Of a stretch of 64,000 nucleotides of DNA, positions 36,297-44,585 are shown piece by piece; the first letter of the stretch is position 1, and every line of letters begins with the position of its first letter. The notes below the pieces were generated by a model, which saw nothing but the letters and a program-made list of their open reading frames with translations, was not told the origin of the DNA and did no database searches. Where the stretch lies: assembly GCF_050589625.1 (NCBI RefSeq), contig NZ_JBNGOP010000015.1:73134-137133 (forward strand), read 5' to 3'. The stretch is from Pelagihabitans sp947500445. Lineage in GTDB: Bacteria > Bacteroidota > Bacteroidia > Flavobacteriales > Flavobacteriaceae. Made by a program: the position numbers and the translations under genes.

Positions 36297-37559
36297 ATGA
36301 AAAAAAGACTGCTGTGTAACTTCTTGATAGTGATGGGATTGGTATCCTGCGAAAAAAACGACATTTTTGAATTGGACGGGCCCATGGCTTCTCAAAATCT
36401 TGAGGCCACAAAGGCGGTGACGGTATATCCATTTGGCGGTAAGCCGATTACATACAATTACGGCTACGGGTTTCGGGCGAACGATGGCAATCTGGATTAT
36501 GATTTTGCATGGGCCAACTACAAAAAACCCACGAGGTCTGCCAATATCAAAGCACGACAGACCCAAACCGCTAAAATCATCAAGACCAAAAAGAGTATTG
36601 ATAGCCTTTATGCGGAAGATGCCGGTTTTGCGGTAAGCGTTGGTATCCCCTTGGCAAGTCTTCCCATTATCGGTGGAATTGATTTTGGAATAAGTTATCG
36701 GAGCAGACAGGCTACGGTAAGGCAATCAAAACTAAGTGAAAATACCGAAAGCATCGTAATTCGGATAACGAACCCGGTCAATTCGTTCGCCACACTTGAA
36801 GACCGCCTGGAATACTCGGACGAGGCAATCGAATTTCTAGATAAAAATGGTGTCAACAAATTTTGTGACCGTTACGGAACCTCATGGGTAAGTTCGGAAT
36901 ACGGTATCATGGAGAGCATTTTCACGTTCAGCTTCGACACCAAAGATCTGACCGAACAGGAACAAAACGAGTTTCAAGAGGCACTCCTAATCGCCATTGC
37001 ACCTATAATCGGGGTCGGCTACAGCAAACAAAGAATAGAAAATAGCATTAGCCAGGTCAAAAATAGGATCAAACGACAACAGGTCACCACAAACTTGTCC
37101 GGATATCCGCTACGCTTCGTAGGCGGTGATCTCGACTTTGACGGTTACGATGATAGAAACGGACGAAATCTCTTCGATCCCTTTAAGTTAGAGGAAGAGA
37201 AAGATAGAATGATCGAATATTCCATAGCAAACCCCAATGCTATCGGCTATGTCAGCAAGAAATTACGGCCCTATTTTGATCCTGATCCGAACGTGAAAAA
37301 AAACAAGGGGTATAATAGGGCCTTTTACCTCAAGTTTCGGGAATCTCAAAATTGCGCCTATAATGCGGAGCAATGGGGAAAGCTAAAAGCACGAATCACC
37401 GTTGTGGCCAAGAAAACTTCGGACAACGGTATAAAGGCGCGGGCGACCGCCGCCCTTCGGACGATCCAACGCAACCTCGACGCGGCGGAAAAGTGTAGTT
37501 CCAATTCCAAACCTCCCAAACGCAATGCATACAACAATATTAAACTAGAAAAATTTTAG
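36297..37559 (+). CDS. MACPF-like lipoprotein 1
   Basis: The 420-aa precursor has a lipobox (GLVSC, anchored Cys18). The protein shows YNYGYGF (about residue 52-58), corresponding to the G-x-G-Y-D motif near the start of bacterial MACPF domains. A central block FLDKNGVNKFCDRYGTSWV (about 181-199) with SSEYGIMESIFTFSF after it lines up with the MACPF signature (F-x-x-x-Y-G-T-H-Y-V followed by a glycine strand). Glycine-rich strands (VGIPLASLPIIGGIDFGISY) precede it. Bacteroidales relatives such as BSAP-1 are pore-forming secreted antimicrobials. Pore formation here is inference. It is first of four tandem paralogues, 79 nt before the next. Confidence 0.6.
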   Translation: MKKRLLCNFLIVMGLVSCEKNDIFELDGPMASQNLEATKAVTVYPFGGKPITYNYGYGFRANDGNLDYDFAWANYKKPTRSANIKARQTQTAKIIKTKKSIDSLYAEDAGFAVSVGIPLASLPIIGGIDFGISYRSRQATVRQSKLSENTESIVIRITNPVNSFATLEDRLEYSDEAIEFLDKNGVNKFCDRYGTSWVSSEYGIMESIFTFSFDTKDLTEQEQNEFQEALLIAIAPIIGVGYSKQRIENSISQVKNRIKRQQVTTNLSGYPLRFVGGDLDFDGYDDRNGRNLFDPFKLEEEKDRMIEYSIANPNAIGYVSKKLRPYFDPDPNVKKNKGYNRAFYLKFRESQNCAYNAEQWGKLKARITVVAKKTSDNGIKARATAALRTIQRNLDAAEKCSSNSKPPKRNAYNNIKLEKF

Positions 37560-37638
37560 TTCGTACTGTAACCGTATACTCCTATAAACAATTGAGCATT
37601 TCGATATAAACACACTATAAATCCTAATAAGAATTAAA

Positions 37639-39204
37639 ATGAAAAAAAGAAGACTATTAGCTTTCGCGGCCGTCATTGCTTTGTCGGCCTGTATGAAAGA
37701 AGATTATGATGAGAATCCCTCCGCGGTCGATGATCTTAATGCCGTTAACTTAAGGGAGAGCGGTTCCATCCAATATGTGGGATACGGTTTTGACCCCCTA
37801 ACGTTCACCGAAAAAAGGAGTATCCTAAAAAACCCAAGCCAAAAAGGTACAACAGCTAATTTTGGACCAGGTGCCAGTAAGGCATCGCTGATCATTACCA
37901 AAATCGATTCGGAGTATTCCATAGACAAACTGTTATCGACTACAAGCGGGTTCAAATTAAGTTTACGGGATGGCTCCCAAGGCGTGGAACCGCCTACGGA
38001 AGGTCCTGCGGTTCCACCGGTAGAGACGCCACCTACAAACCCCGAAACCGAAGAGGGAGCGCCGGATGTCTTTAGGGGCACCCTTGAGGATATCACTGAA
38101 ATTTTGACCGGTGACCCGGAAAAAAAGTTTCGCGACCTTTTTAATAGAAATATTTTTAGTCCGAATGCAGCCCCAGATTTACCTGTAGAGGTAGGAGGGG
38201 AGGGTGAAAATCCACCGCCGCCGGCAGGAGGCGATCCCGAAACGCCTGAGCTCGGCGATTTGATCCCGAGGGTGGAAGCGGATTTTGCCTCCGTAAGGGA
38301 AACCAGATTCGATTTTAGGGTAAAAGATGCCTTGGTAAAGACGCTAAAGAGATCGGGCAGAAAAGAGGTAATGGCGGCACGGCTCATTGTTCCCATAACA
38401 AAGTACTTTATAAAGGATAACGCCCAGGATAGTGAAGAATCGTTGACCTTTTTACGCGAATTCGGCCCGGAGGACTATCTGAAAAGGTACGGCCCTGCCT
38501 ACGTTACCGAGGAAATCGCCGCATTTGAAATGATTTTTACGTTTACCTACCAATTTAAATCGGATGGTAAGGGATCCCGAAAGGAGAAAGAGTTCGATTT
38601 TGGGATCGGTCTGGCCCAATTTTTTGGTGCCGAGTTCCAAAACGCAACAATAGAAACGTCCAATAGGGAATTTGCCAGCGCCATAAGCGACATCAATTTT
38701 GAAACCAATTATATCGGACCCGGAATTCCGATCTATACTTCGGGGAAAGATTTTGTCGACAACTTTCTAGGGCAGGGCCCAAGAGGTGTGGTGGCCGTGA
38801 TCGACCGTGTCCGTGAAGCCGTAAAAGCCAATCCATTGCTATTGATCCCTTTTTCCCAAAAATTCGCGGCCCACAGAGACCTTGCCAATACGACCAGTAC
38901 CATGGACGGCCCCTTGGCAACACGCTCCAAAAGAGCAAAAAGACTTCGGGAATTCAATAACCGAATTTTCGAAAGAGCGTTCAAGAGCATGGACAGATGT
39001 CGGACGATAAAAAACCAGTGGCAGACGATGCAAGCACGATTGGAAACGGTTGTCGCCCTTGCCAAAGGTACCAGAGGGGGACCATCTCCAAAGGCCGTTA
39101 ATGCCTTAAACAAGGCTAGACAAACCGTAGAGCGCCTTGATAGTCAACAAAACTGTCGCAATATCAAGTCACCACCCCGCAGCTTTGCCAATATCACCGA
39201 ATAA
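37639..39204 (+). CDS. MACPF-like lipoprotein 2 with proline-rich insert
   Basis: The 521-aa precursor has lipobox ALSAC at about residue 18. It shows YVGYGFDPLTF near residue 50 and the signature region FGPEDYLKRYGPAYV near 275, followed by EMIFTFTYQF. Compared with paralogue 1, it carries an insert of about 70 residues rich in P, E and G (PPTEGPAVPPVETPPTNPET, and later ENPPPPAGGDPETPELG) within the first half, at the place where MACPF transmembrane-hairpin clusters may lie. The C-terminal third ends in a helical Cys-containing bundle (CRTIKNQWQTMQARLETVVALAK), also seen in paralogues 1, 3 and 4. A hairpin after the stop separates it from gene 3. Confidence 0.58.
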   Translation: MKKRRLLAFAAVIALSACMKEDYDENPSAVDDLNAVNLRESGSIQYVGYGFDPLTFTEKRSILKNPSQKGTTANFGPGASKASLIITKIDSEYSIDKLLSTTSGFKLSLRDGSQGVEPPTEGPAVPPVETPPTNPETEEGAPDVFRGTLEDITEILTGDPEKKFRDLFNRNIFSPNAAPDLPVEVGGEGENPPPPAGGDPETPELGDLIPRVEADFASVRETRFDFRVKDALVKTLKRSGRKEVMAARLIVPITKYFIKDNAQDSEESLTFLREFGPEDYLKRYGPAYVTEEIAAFEMIFTFTYQFKSDGKGSRKEKEFDFGIGLAQFFGAEFQNATIETSNREFASAISDINFETNYIGPGIPIYTSGKDFVDNFLGQGPRGVVAVIDRVREAVKANPLLLIPFSQKFAAHRDLANTTSTMDGPLATRSKRAKRLREFNNRIFERAFKSMDRCRTIKNQWQTMQARLETVVALAKGTRGGPSPKAVNALNKARQTVERLDSQQNCRNIKSPPRSFANITE

Positions 39205-39233
39205 GACCGCTATAGTATTATGTTAAATCATAC

Positions 39234-39270
39234 AAGGCAAAGCAATGGCAACAGGTCATTGCTTTGTCTT
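39234..39270 (+). terminator. Hairpin between MACPF-like genes 2 and 3
   Basis: A 14-bp stem (39234-39247 with 39257-39270, one G-T wobble) around a 9-nt loop starts 30 nt after the stop of gene 2 and ends about 54 nt before the start of gene 3. It is followed by ATTTGG rather than a clean T-run, so it may be a partial terminator that tunes expression of genes 3 and 4. Confidence 0.55.
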
Positions 39271-39323
39271 ATTTGGTTCATAGCTGTAGCACGACAGTAC
39301 ATTTAACACTAAAATACGGACTT

Positions 39324-40568
39324 ATGAAAAAGATGCTAGTATTACTTTTCATCCTTGCTTGCGGGAACTCCTGTCAACAGGAAGAACTCATAGAAGATGG
39401 GGCAAGCTTACAAAACACCACAACTGGACCGTTATCGGCCGTATCCCTTAAGAGCAGAACCGCAAATAGTACCTCCATAAAATATAAGGGCAGGCCATTG
39501 TTCGCCGGTATAGGATATGACCCTACAACGGAAAACGTTTTTCCGGCCCCTGCGTTCAATGTAGGGGATATTGACGCGAGCACCACAAATTTCCAAGGTT
39601 TTGGGAGTGTCAATGCAAGCGTAACGATCATTAACCAAACGCGGGAATTCAGCGCCCTTGTAACCCGGCCCTTGATCGCAAGGAAAGGCTTCAAGGAAAC
39701 CTCTTTGGGTTTAAGCCCCGAGGACGCGCGCACCGATATCTTCCTAAGTGAGGAAAATTTTACCCTAATGGGCAAAGGCAATATCAAAAATAGGGTCTAT
39801 TATGTGGACGGTGTTATTTCCTTTACCAGAGACGCCTTGAAACTTTTGGAACAGGGGAATGCCAAAAAATTCCTGCAATTGTACGGCCCAATGTATATTG
39901 AGAGCCAAACGGTGGGAGGAAACCTTTACTTTTTCAATACCTACTCCAAAAAGAATTTCGAAAGCCCGAACAGGACCCCCTTGGAAAATCAGGTACGCAA
40001 TCGCCTACGAAAATATCTTCGCCTCTCCAATGATGCAAAAGAGCTCAGTACCGAAGAACAAAACGCTATTGAAAATCAGCTTTTGACAAAAAATTTCTAT
40101 ACGGACCTCGGGGGGTATCGGCCCCAAAACAAGGTCATTGGGAACGAGGAACTGTTTTTCGAGGAATTCAACCGCGTAAATTCATTTATCAGGAACAGCC
40201 CAATAGAAAGGGCCGCCACCTTGGAAATGTCATTAAAACCCTATCATGAAATCGTAAAACGTATCGGAAGTATCGCCCCACGAACCAAACAACAGGTGAT
40301 TGCCGAGCTACGCAATGCATATAATGCAAAAAACCAATGTTTTGATCACCTTACCACATGGCGTTCGTTGCGATCCTCGTTCACCTACATCAAAAAAAAT
40401 ACGAACAGGACAACGCTCAAAGATCAGGCGACCCGTTTTCTTTCGGATGAAATAGAACCGGCCATACGAAGGGCAAGGACCTGTAAAGACTCTAGGGAAC
40501 CAAGCCCTACGGAAAAGGATAAATATGATCGCCTACTTGCAAATTTTAGAACGGAAACAACAAACTAG
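39324..40568 (+). CDS. MACPF-like lipoprotein 3
   Basis: ATG at 39324 gives a clean lipoprotein signal (MLVLLFILACGNSC, anchored Cys), unlike an earlier in-frame ATG at 39264 that overlaps the hairpin. The 414-aa product shows FAGIGYDPTTE near residue 50, the central FLQLYGPMYIESQTVGGNLYFF motif near 190-211 (the best GG-containing match in the set), and the helical C-terminal bundle with paired cysteines (NQCFDHLTTW...RTCKDS). It lies 19 nt upstream of paralogue 4, so they are likely co-translated. Confidence 0.62.
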   Translation: MKKMLVLLFILACGNSCQQEELIEDGASLQNTTTGPLSAVSLKSRTANSTSIKYKGRPLFAGIGYDPTTENVFPAPAFNVGDIDASTTNFQGFGSVNASVTIINQTREFSALVTRPLIARKGFKETSLGLSPEDARTDIFLSEENFTLMGKGNIKNRVYYVDGVISFTRDALKLLEQGNAKKFLQLYGPMYIESQTVGGNLYFFNTYSKKNFESPNRTPLENQVRNRLRKYLRLSNDAKELSTEEQNAIENQLLTKNFYTDLGGYRPQNKVIGNEELFFEEFNRVNSFIRNSPIERAATLEMSLKPYHEIVKRIGSIAPRTKQQVIAELRNAYNAKNQCFDHLTTWRSLRSSFTYIKKNTNRTTLKDQATRFLSDEIEPAIRRARTCKDSREPSPTEKDKYDRLLANFRTETTN

Positions 40569-40587
40569 AACCTTAAAATAAAACACT

Positions 40588-42123
40588 ATGAAAAAACTGA
40601 TGTTTGTATCGGTGGTTCTCCTCGGTCTCTTGTCCTGCACAAAGGACCTGGTAGAAACACCGGAAACGGAAGAAGCACTGAAGGCGGTCAAATTTACCGA
40701 AGGCAACGTTACCTACTATGTTGGCCAAGGTTTTAATCCGTCAAAAAAGTATCCCGAGCAACCCACCGCTTTCGGACCATGGGTCACCAGGGGAACCACC
40801 AACTTCAGTGATTATACGATTGCCGGGGATATTGAATATACCGAAATCGCTACCCAGCAAAGTCTGGATAAGTTTATACGGCAGATCGCTACGCGGGAAT
40901 CTAATTTTTTTGGCCTTTTTAAGGTTAAAAAGGTACTTTCCGATATCGAAAAAAAAATAAAGATCAACGAAAAGACGGTGCATATCGTATTCCGGGTAAA
41001 ATATGCCCTGGAGAAACTGTGGATACCTAAAAGTGAAATCGATTACAGCCCAGGCGCAAAAAAATTATTGGACAAAGGCGATAACTTTAATTCCTTTTTT
41101 AGAAAACATGGAATCTCCTATGTAAAATCGGTAATCATGGGCGGTGACGCCTACTATATCTATTCGTATCGGAGCAATTCGATAAACAGTACCAACCGCT
41201 CAAGATACCAGCGCTCGTTGGCGCAAGAAACCGGGCGCCTTTTCAATTTAGATCTTGCAGGTAACTTTAGAAACAGCAACGAAAAAGTAAGCCTAGAGGA
41301 GGTAACCTATAATATCTCTACCGATTTGGGAATAGGGTTGTCCCCTGTTAAAACGGTTTCACAAGCAAACCGGGAAAGCGTCAAGATCAGTCGCTTTTTA
41401 CAGAAAAGGAAGAATAGGATACCCATATATTCCGAATATGTTCCCTACGAGTATCCGGAAGGGAGAAATACGGCCGAATTGCGCAAGGAATTCAACCGGC
41501 AACGAACATGCTTTGCCAGAGTGGAGGAATGGGCACAACTAAAGAACCAACTGGACGAACACAGAAGTAACGATATATGGCAAAGTCTTTATGCCGATCG
41601 GTATGATGATGCCTTCGAATATTTGGAAACCATCCTTTCGAACGCCGAAGGTTGCGGTAGTACACCGCGCACCGTGCCCACCGTGCAAGATTTGATATCA
41701 AGATATAGTCTGACACCAAATTCATCATACACCGTAAAAATAGGCGGTTATGCAGATAATTCCTGGGCCGTTCGAGGTAATGGAAGTCCCGGCGCAACAC
41801 AGGGAACATCGGAGGGGAATGCAGAAAGAATGCGAATGAAGATTCAGGACTACAGCAAGGGCCTTGTGACATTTGATTGGAGCCCGAAAGGTGACGGGCG
41901 CTATTTTGGAGCAATAGCGGGGAATTCGGAAAGGTTGATGTATGGTGGTCATGGCATTCAGGATCCAAGAGTATTTTTCTTTCTTGAACACCTTCAAGGT
42001 GATGAATATCAGCTACGAAGCCGTTCTTTGGGCACCTATGTACGGCCACCCGGCACCAATAATGCTTATTGGTACAATGATGCCCAAGCCTTTGAACAGG
42101 TGGTGAGAATCAAAATTCAATAA
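40588..42123 (+). CDS. MACPF-like lipoprotein 4 with C-terminal lectin-like domain
   Basis: The 511-aa precursor has lipobox GLLSC (anchored Cys17). It shows YVGQGFNPSKKY near residue 50 and the signature FFRKHGISYVKSVIMGGDAYYIYSY near 170-195, then the Cys-containing helical bundle. Unlike the others, it continues with about 135 residues (from VPTVQDLISRY) that read as a compact beta-trefoil-like unit: YTVKIGGYADNSWAVRGNG, GDGRYFGAIAGNSE, YQLRSRSLGTYVRPPG. Such C-terminal domains give glycan or lipid targeting in many pore-forming proteins. It ends the operon and is followed by a terminator. Confidence 0.62.
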   Translation: MKKLMFVSVVLLGLLSCTKDLVETPETEEALKAVKFTEGNVTYYVGQGFNPSKKYPEQPTAFGPWVTRGTTNFSDYTIAGDIEYTEIATQQSLDKFIRQIATRESNFFGLFKVKKVLSDIEKKIKINEKTVHIVFRVKYALEKLWIPKSEIDYSPGAKKLLDKGDNFNSFFRKHGISYVKSVIMGGDAYYIYSYRSNSINSTNRSRYQRSLAQETGRLFNLDLAGNFRNSNEKVSLEEVTYNISTDLGIGLSPVKTVSQANRESVKISRFLQKRKNRIPIYSEYVPYEYPEGRNTAELRKEFNRQRTCFARVEEWAQLKNQLDEHRSNDIWQSLYADRYDDAFEYLETILSNAEGCGSTPRTVPTVQDLISRYSLTPNSSYTVKIGGYADNSWAVRGNGSPGATQGTSEGNAERMRMKIQDYSKGLVTFDWSPKGDGRYFGAIAGNSERLMYGGHGIQDPRVFFFLEHLQGDEYQLRSRSLGTYVRPPGTNNAYWYNDAQAFEQVVRIKIQ

Positions 42124-42160
42124 CCCGTTATTCAGTTCTTCAACATTAAAACTATTCTAA

Positions 42161-42194
42161 AAGGTCCTGTGAAACGTTCGTTTCGCAGGACCTT
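42161..42194 (+). terminator. Terminator of the MACPF-like cluster
   Basis: A 15-bp stem (42161-42175 with 42180-42194, one wobble pair) with a GTTC tetraloop starts 38 nt after the last stop and leads into a short T-rich stretch. Confidence 0.8.
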
Positions 42195-42339
42195 CTTTAA
42201 TTCCATATTTCCGTTAGGATCCGTAATCAATACCTTTTCGAAAAACCGGTTTCAACACAATCGGAAAATCACTCTTCAAAATTTGTTGCCCCAAAAGATG
42301 CGGCAAGTGGAGGTATTGTACTAATTAGCACAGGCAGCC

Positions 42340-42760
42340 TTACAGATCCTGATGATTATGGAATTTCAATGGTCGATCTTTAGCGAGCAACCCTATGGTT
42401 CTGGTTTCAATCCTACCATAAAATAGGCCTTGGATACCATATCGCTGCTGTACGCTAAGGTATTCCGTGTCGCCTACCGTTCGGCCTTGACCGAGGTAGA
42501 AAATCGACCCGCTATGTGTGCCATAAAAAGGGGGACGCGATGGTTCCCGTTCGGCCCGAGTAAACTCCGCATCGGACCCTTGGGGTATCGACCAACCGCA
42601 GCATGTATCATATTCCAAGAAGTTTTATACGTATCGCCATGGCCGATGACATAAGTGAAAAAACGGAGTCCGACATTTCTCCATTCCCCTTCGTTCCGGC
42701 CGTCGTTTTAAAATCCCTGCCGTTCAACTTGATGGTCGCCGATACTCCTTCATAAGGCAT
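42340..42760 (-). pseudogene. Possible decayed gene between MACPF cluster and lipoprotein
   Basis: From ATG 42760 the minus strand reads MPYEGVSATIKLNGRDFKTT. A plausible protein text then continues only by changing frame: one frame gives WRNVGLRFFTYVIGHGDTYK and a second gives FYGTHSGSIFYLGQGRTVGD to a stop at 42340. This suggests a gene with at least two frameshifts. I recognise no family. It could also be chance, so confidence is low. Confidence 0.3.
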
Positions 42761-42880
42761 CTTTTATAATAAATATGGGATTAGGGACGGTTCCCTATCA
42801 TTTTTAGGTATGGACATGGCCATGGTATGAACACGGTTTGCATAGATACCCCATTACCAATAAAAAATGGAAAAACAAAA

Positions 42881-42904
42881 AGGCCGGAAGATATCTTCCG
42901 GCCT
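42881..42904 (-). terminator. Perfect 24-bp palindromic terminator
   Basis: AGGCCGGAAGAT and its exact complement form a 12-bp-armed palindrome. The A-run just before it on plus is the T-tract for the minus strand. It lies 70 nt after the stop of the lipoprotein gene at 42974. Confidence 0.85.
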
Positions 42905-42973
42905 CTTGATAAAATTTTTGAGCGCTAATTGCAATTTCTTAGGAAGGCGATAAACTAAGTCCTTAAACATGCC

Positions 42974-44047
42974 TTACCAGTTTCTACAGCTGATATTGGA
43001 TCTGGTGGCATATCGGGTAAGTCCTGAATTGACTATTCTCCTAGCGCCCCCCACAGGTGTATTCACCACGAACCCCGTAGGACCTACCGTTAAAGTACCT
43101 GCTGTTGCGGATAACCCAAGTCCGTATCGCATATCTACCCTAGTGGAATAAAGGCCAACTATTTCAGCGGAGGCCTCATTGTCCCCGTATCGCATATAGG
43201 ATTCAGAAGACGCATAAGCGGCCACTACGTTCGCCGTACGTTGATCGTGATCGACCGTTAACTGGGCGTATGCCCAACCAAGCCTTGTTGACCCACCGCC
43301 CCAAAAGTTGGGAACATCCCAATAAATGATCCTATGACAGTACGTTCGGCCGGTTGCCAAGCGATCAGCGGAAATTGCACCGTCTACGTACTTCCATTTC
43401 GCATTGCTCATATCGAGCAATTCCCCTGTAATCGGATGTCTGGCTACCTCGTCATTGCCGCATTCTTGACAATCTTCCTGGATCGAAACCGTATAGAGGC
43501 CCGCTAAAATACTTTCCCAAACCCGATCTTCTTTAAAGTTGCCAATGGCCAATGATTCAAAGTGGTTTCCATCATATGTCCAATTTACCTTTACCACAAG
43601 ATCCCCAACTTTTATATTGCTAAGGCGGCTTTCCTCATGCAAAATCTGAGTTTTGTGTTTTTCTTGAACCATAGCATCAAAATCCTTCAACGCTTTCACC
43701 TCAACCGTGCCTTCGGACGCATAATCTCCAATAGCAACGGCATTCTTGCTGTCCGCTGCCATAAGCTTGATCTTCTCCCTCACTTCGGTGGAAGGAATCT
43801 TTCCCAAAATTTCGAAATCGGTCGGGGCGAGCTTTCCGTTCATGACCGCTAAAACCTTTTCCTTGTTTGCGGTAAATTTAGCGTTCACATCCGGTCTTAA
43901 CGATTCATTTTCCGAAGTTTCCAGCCCGAGGGCTCCAAAAGAATCATCGATAACGGATTCACCATTCCCTATCGCGGTCTCTTTTGAACATGAGGATACT
44001 ACAATTATAGTAATGACCATATAAAACAGTCGGTTTATAGTTTTCAT
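42974..44047 (-). CDS. Lipoprotein of unknown function
   Basis: The 357-aa precursor has a lipoprotein signal (FYMVITIIVVSSC, anchored Cys20). The first half is helical and acidic. The second half contains a CxxC (DCQECGND), a Trp/Gly-rich stretch (IIYWDVPNFWGGGSTRLGWAYAQ) and a strand-rich end (LSATAGTLTVGPTGFVVNTP). I recognise no family. It faces the four MACPF-like genes, separated by terminators, and lies downstream of an AraC-type regulator. A link to the cluster (for example protection or processing) is only positional. Confidence 0.65.
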   Translation of the reverse strand: MKTINRLFYMVITIIVVSSCSKETAIGNGESVIDDSFGALGLETSENESLRPDVNAKFTANKEKVLAVMNGKLAPTDFEILGKIPSTEVREKIKLMAADSKNAVAIGDYASEGTVEVKALKDFDAMVQEKHKTQILHEESRLSNIKVGDLVVKVNWTYDGNHFESLAIGNFKEDRVWESILAGLYTVSIQEDCQECGNDEVARHPITGELLDMSNAKWKYVDGAISADRLATGRTYCHRIIYWDVPNFWGGGSTRLGWAYAQLTVDHDQRTANVVAAYASSESYMRYGDNEASAEIVGLYSTRVDMRYGLGLSATAGTLTVGPTGFVVNTPVGGARRIVNSGLTRYATRSNISCRNW

Positions 44048-44585
44048 ATTAAAAATGTTTTAAATTAAATTATTGATTCATTAGAAGTTCAGGTCAATCG
44101 AATGGTTATACGTCCATTCACGATTTACCTGGTCGTTAACGTGCTAGCTATAAAGAAATTTCTTACGTTAAAACTATAAAGAAATGATTTCTCCAAATTG
44201 TTATAAAGGCACCTCACTTAAAATTTAGTGCCGTTAACTGATGTTACCGGCCAATGGTAAGGTTTGTTGTTTTTGGAAAAAACGCTCCTTTTTTTGAAAC
44301 GGGGTTTTAAAATAGTTTTAGCGTAAGGATGGTCCGTACTTCCCATTACCGGGGTAACACCCTAAAGAAAGGGGCTAAATGTACTCCATCGCCGTTCGAT
44401 AATGAAGATCGTTCTCGATTAGGAGTACGCGTGTATGAATCAAATTGTATTGTACTTGTAGGCTGTAGCGGGTAATCTGCTGCACCTATACATTTTAGAA
44501 GTAAGCGGTCTTCACCCAAGCAATGTGTAGTGAAGCCATAGGATGCAAATGCTCGGTGTTCGTTTTACCGGCAATAGCCCAAATC
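44048..44585. other. Intergenic region upstream of the 42974 lipoprotein
   Basis: 538 bp. Apart from the CTATAAAGAAAT direct repeat (44148-44185) I see no gene, RNA or terminator. Confidence 0.45.
44148..44185. repeat. CTATAAAGAAAT direct repeat
   Basis: Two identical 12-mers start at 44148 and 44174, 26 bp apart, 100-140 bp upstream of the lipoprotein start (minus strand). Spacing near 2.5 turns. They could be an activator site or chance AT-rich repetition. Confidence 0.3.

Noticed and set aside
37704..38396. 230-codon open frame antisense to MACPF-like gene 2
   Set aside because: Serine/glycine/proline-rich composition mirrors the P/E/G insert on the sense strand, and there is no signal or domain. 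It is a shadow of the real gene.
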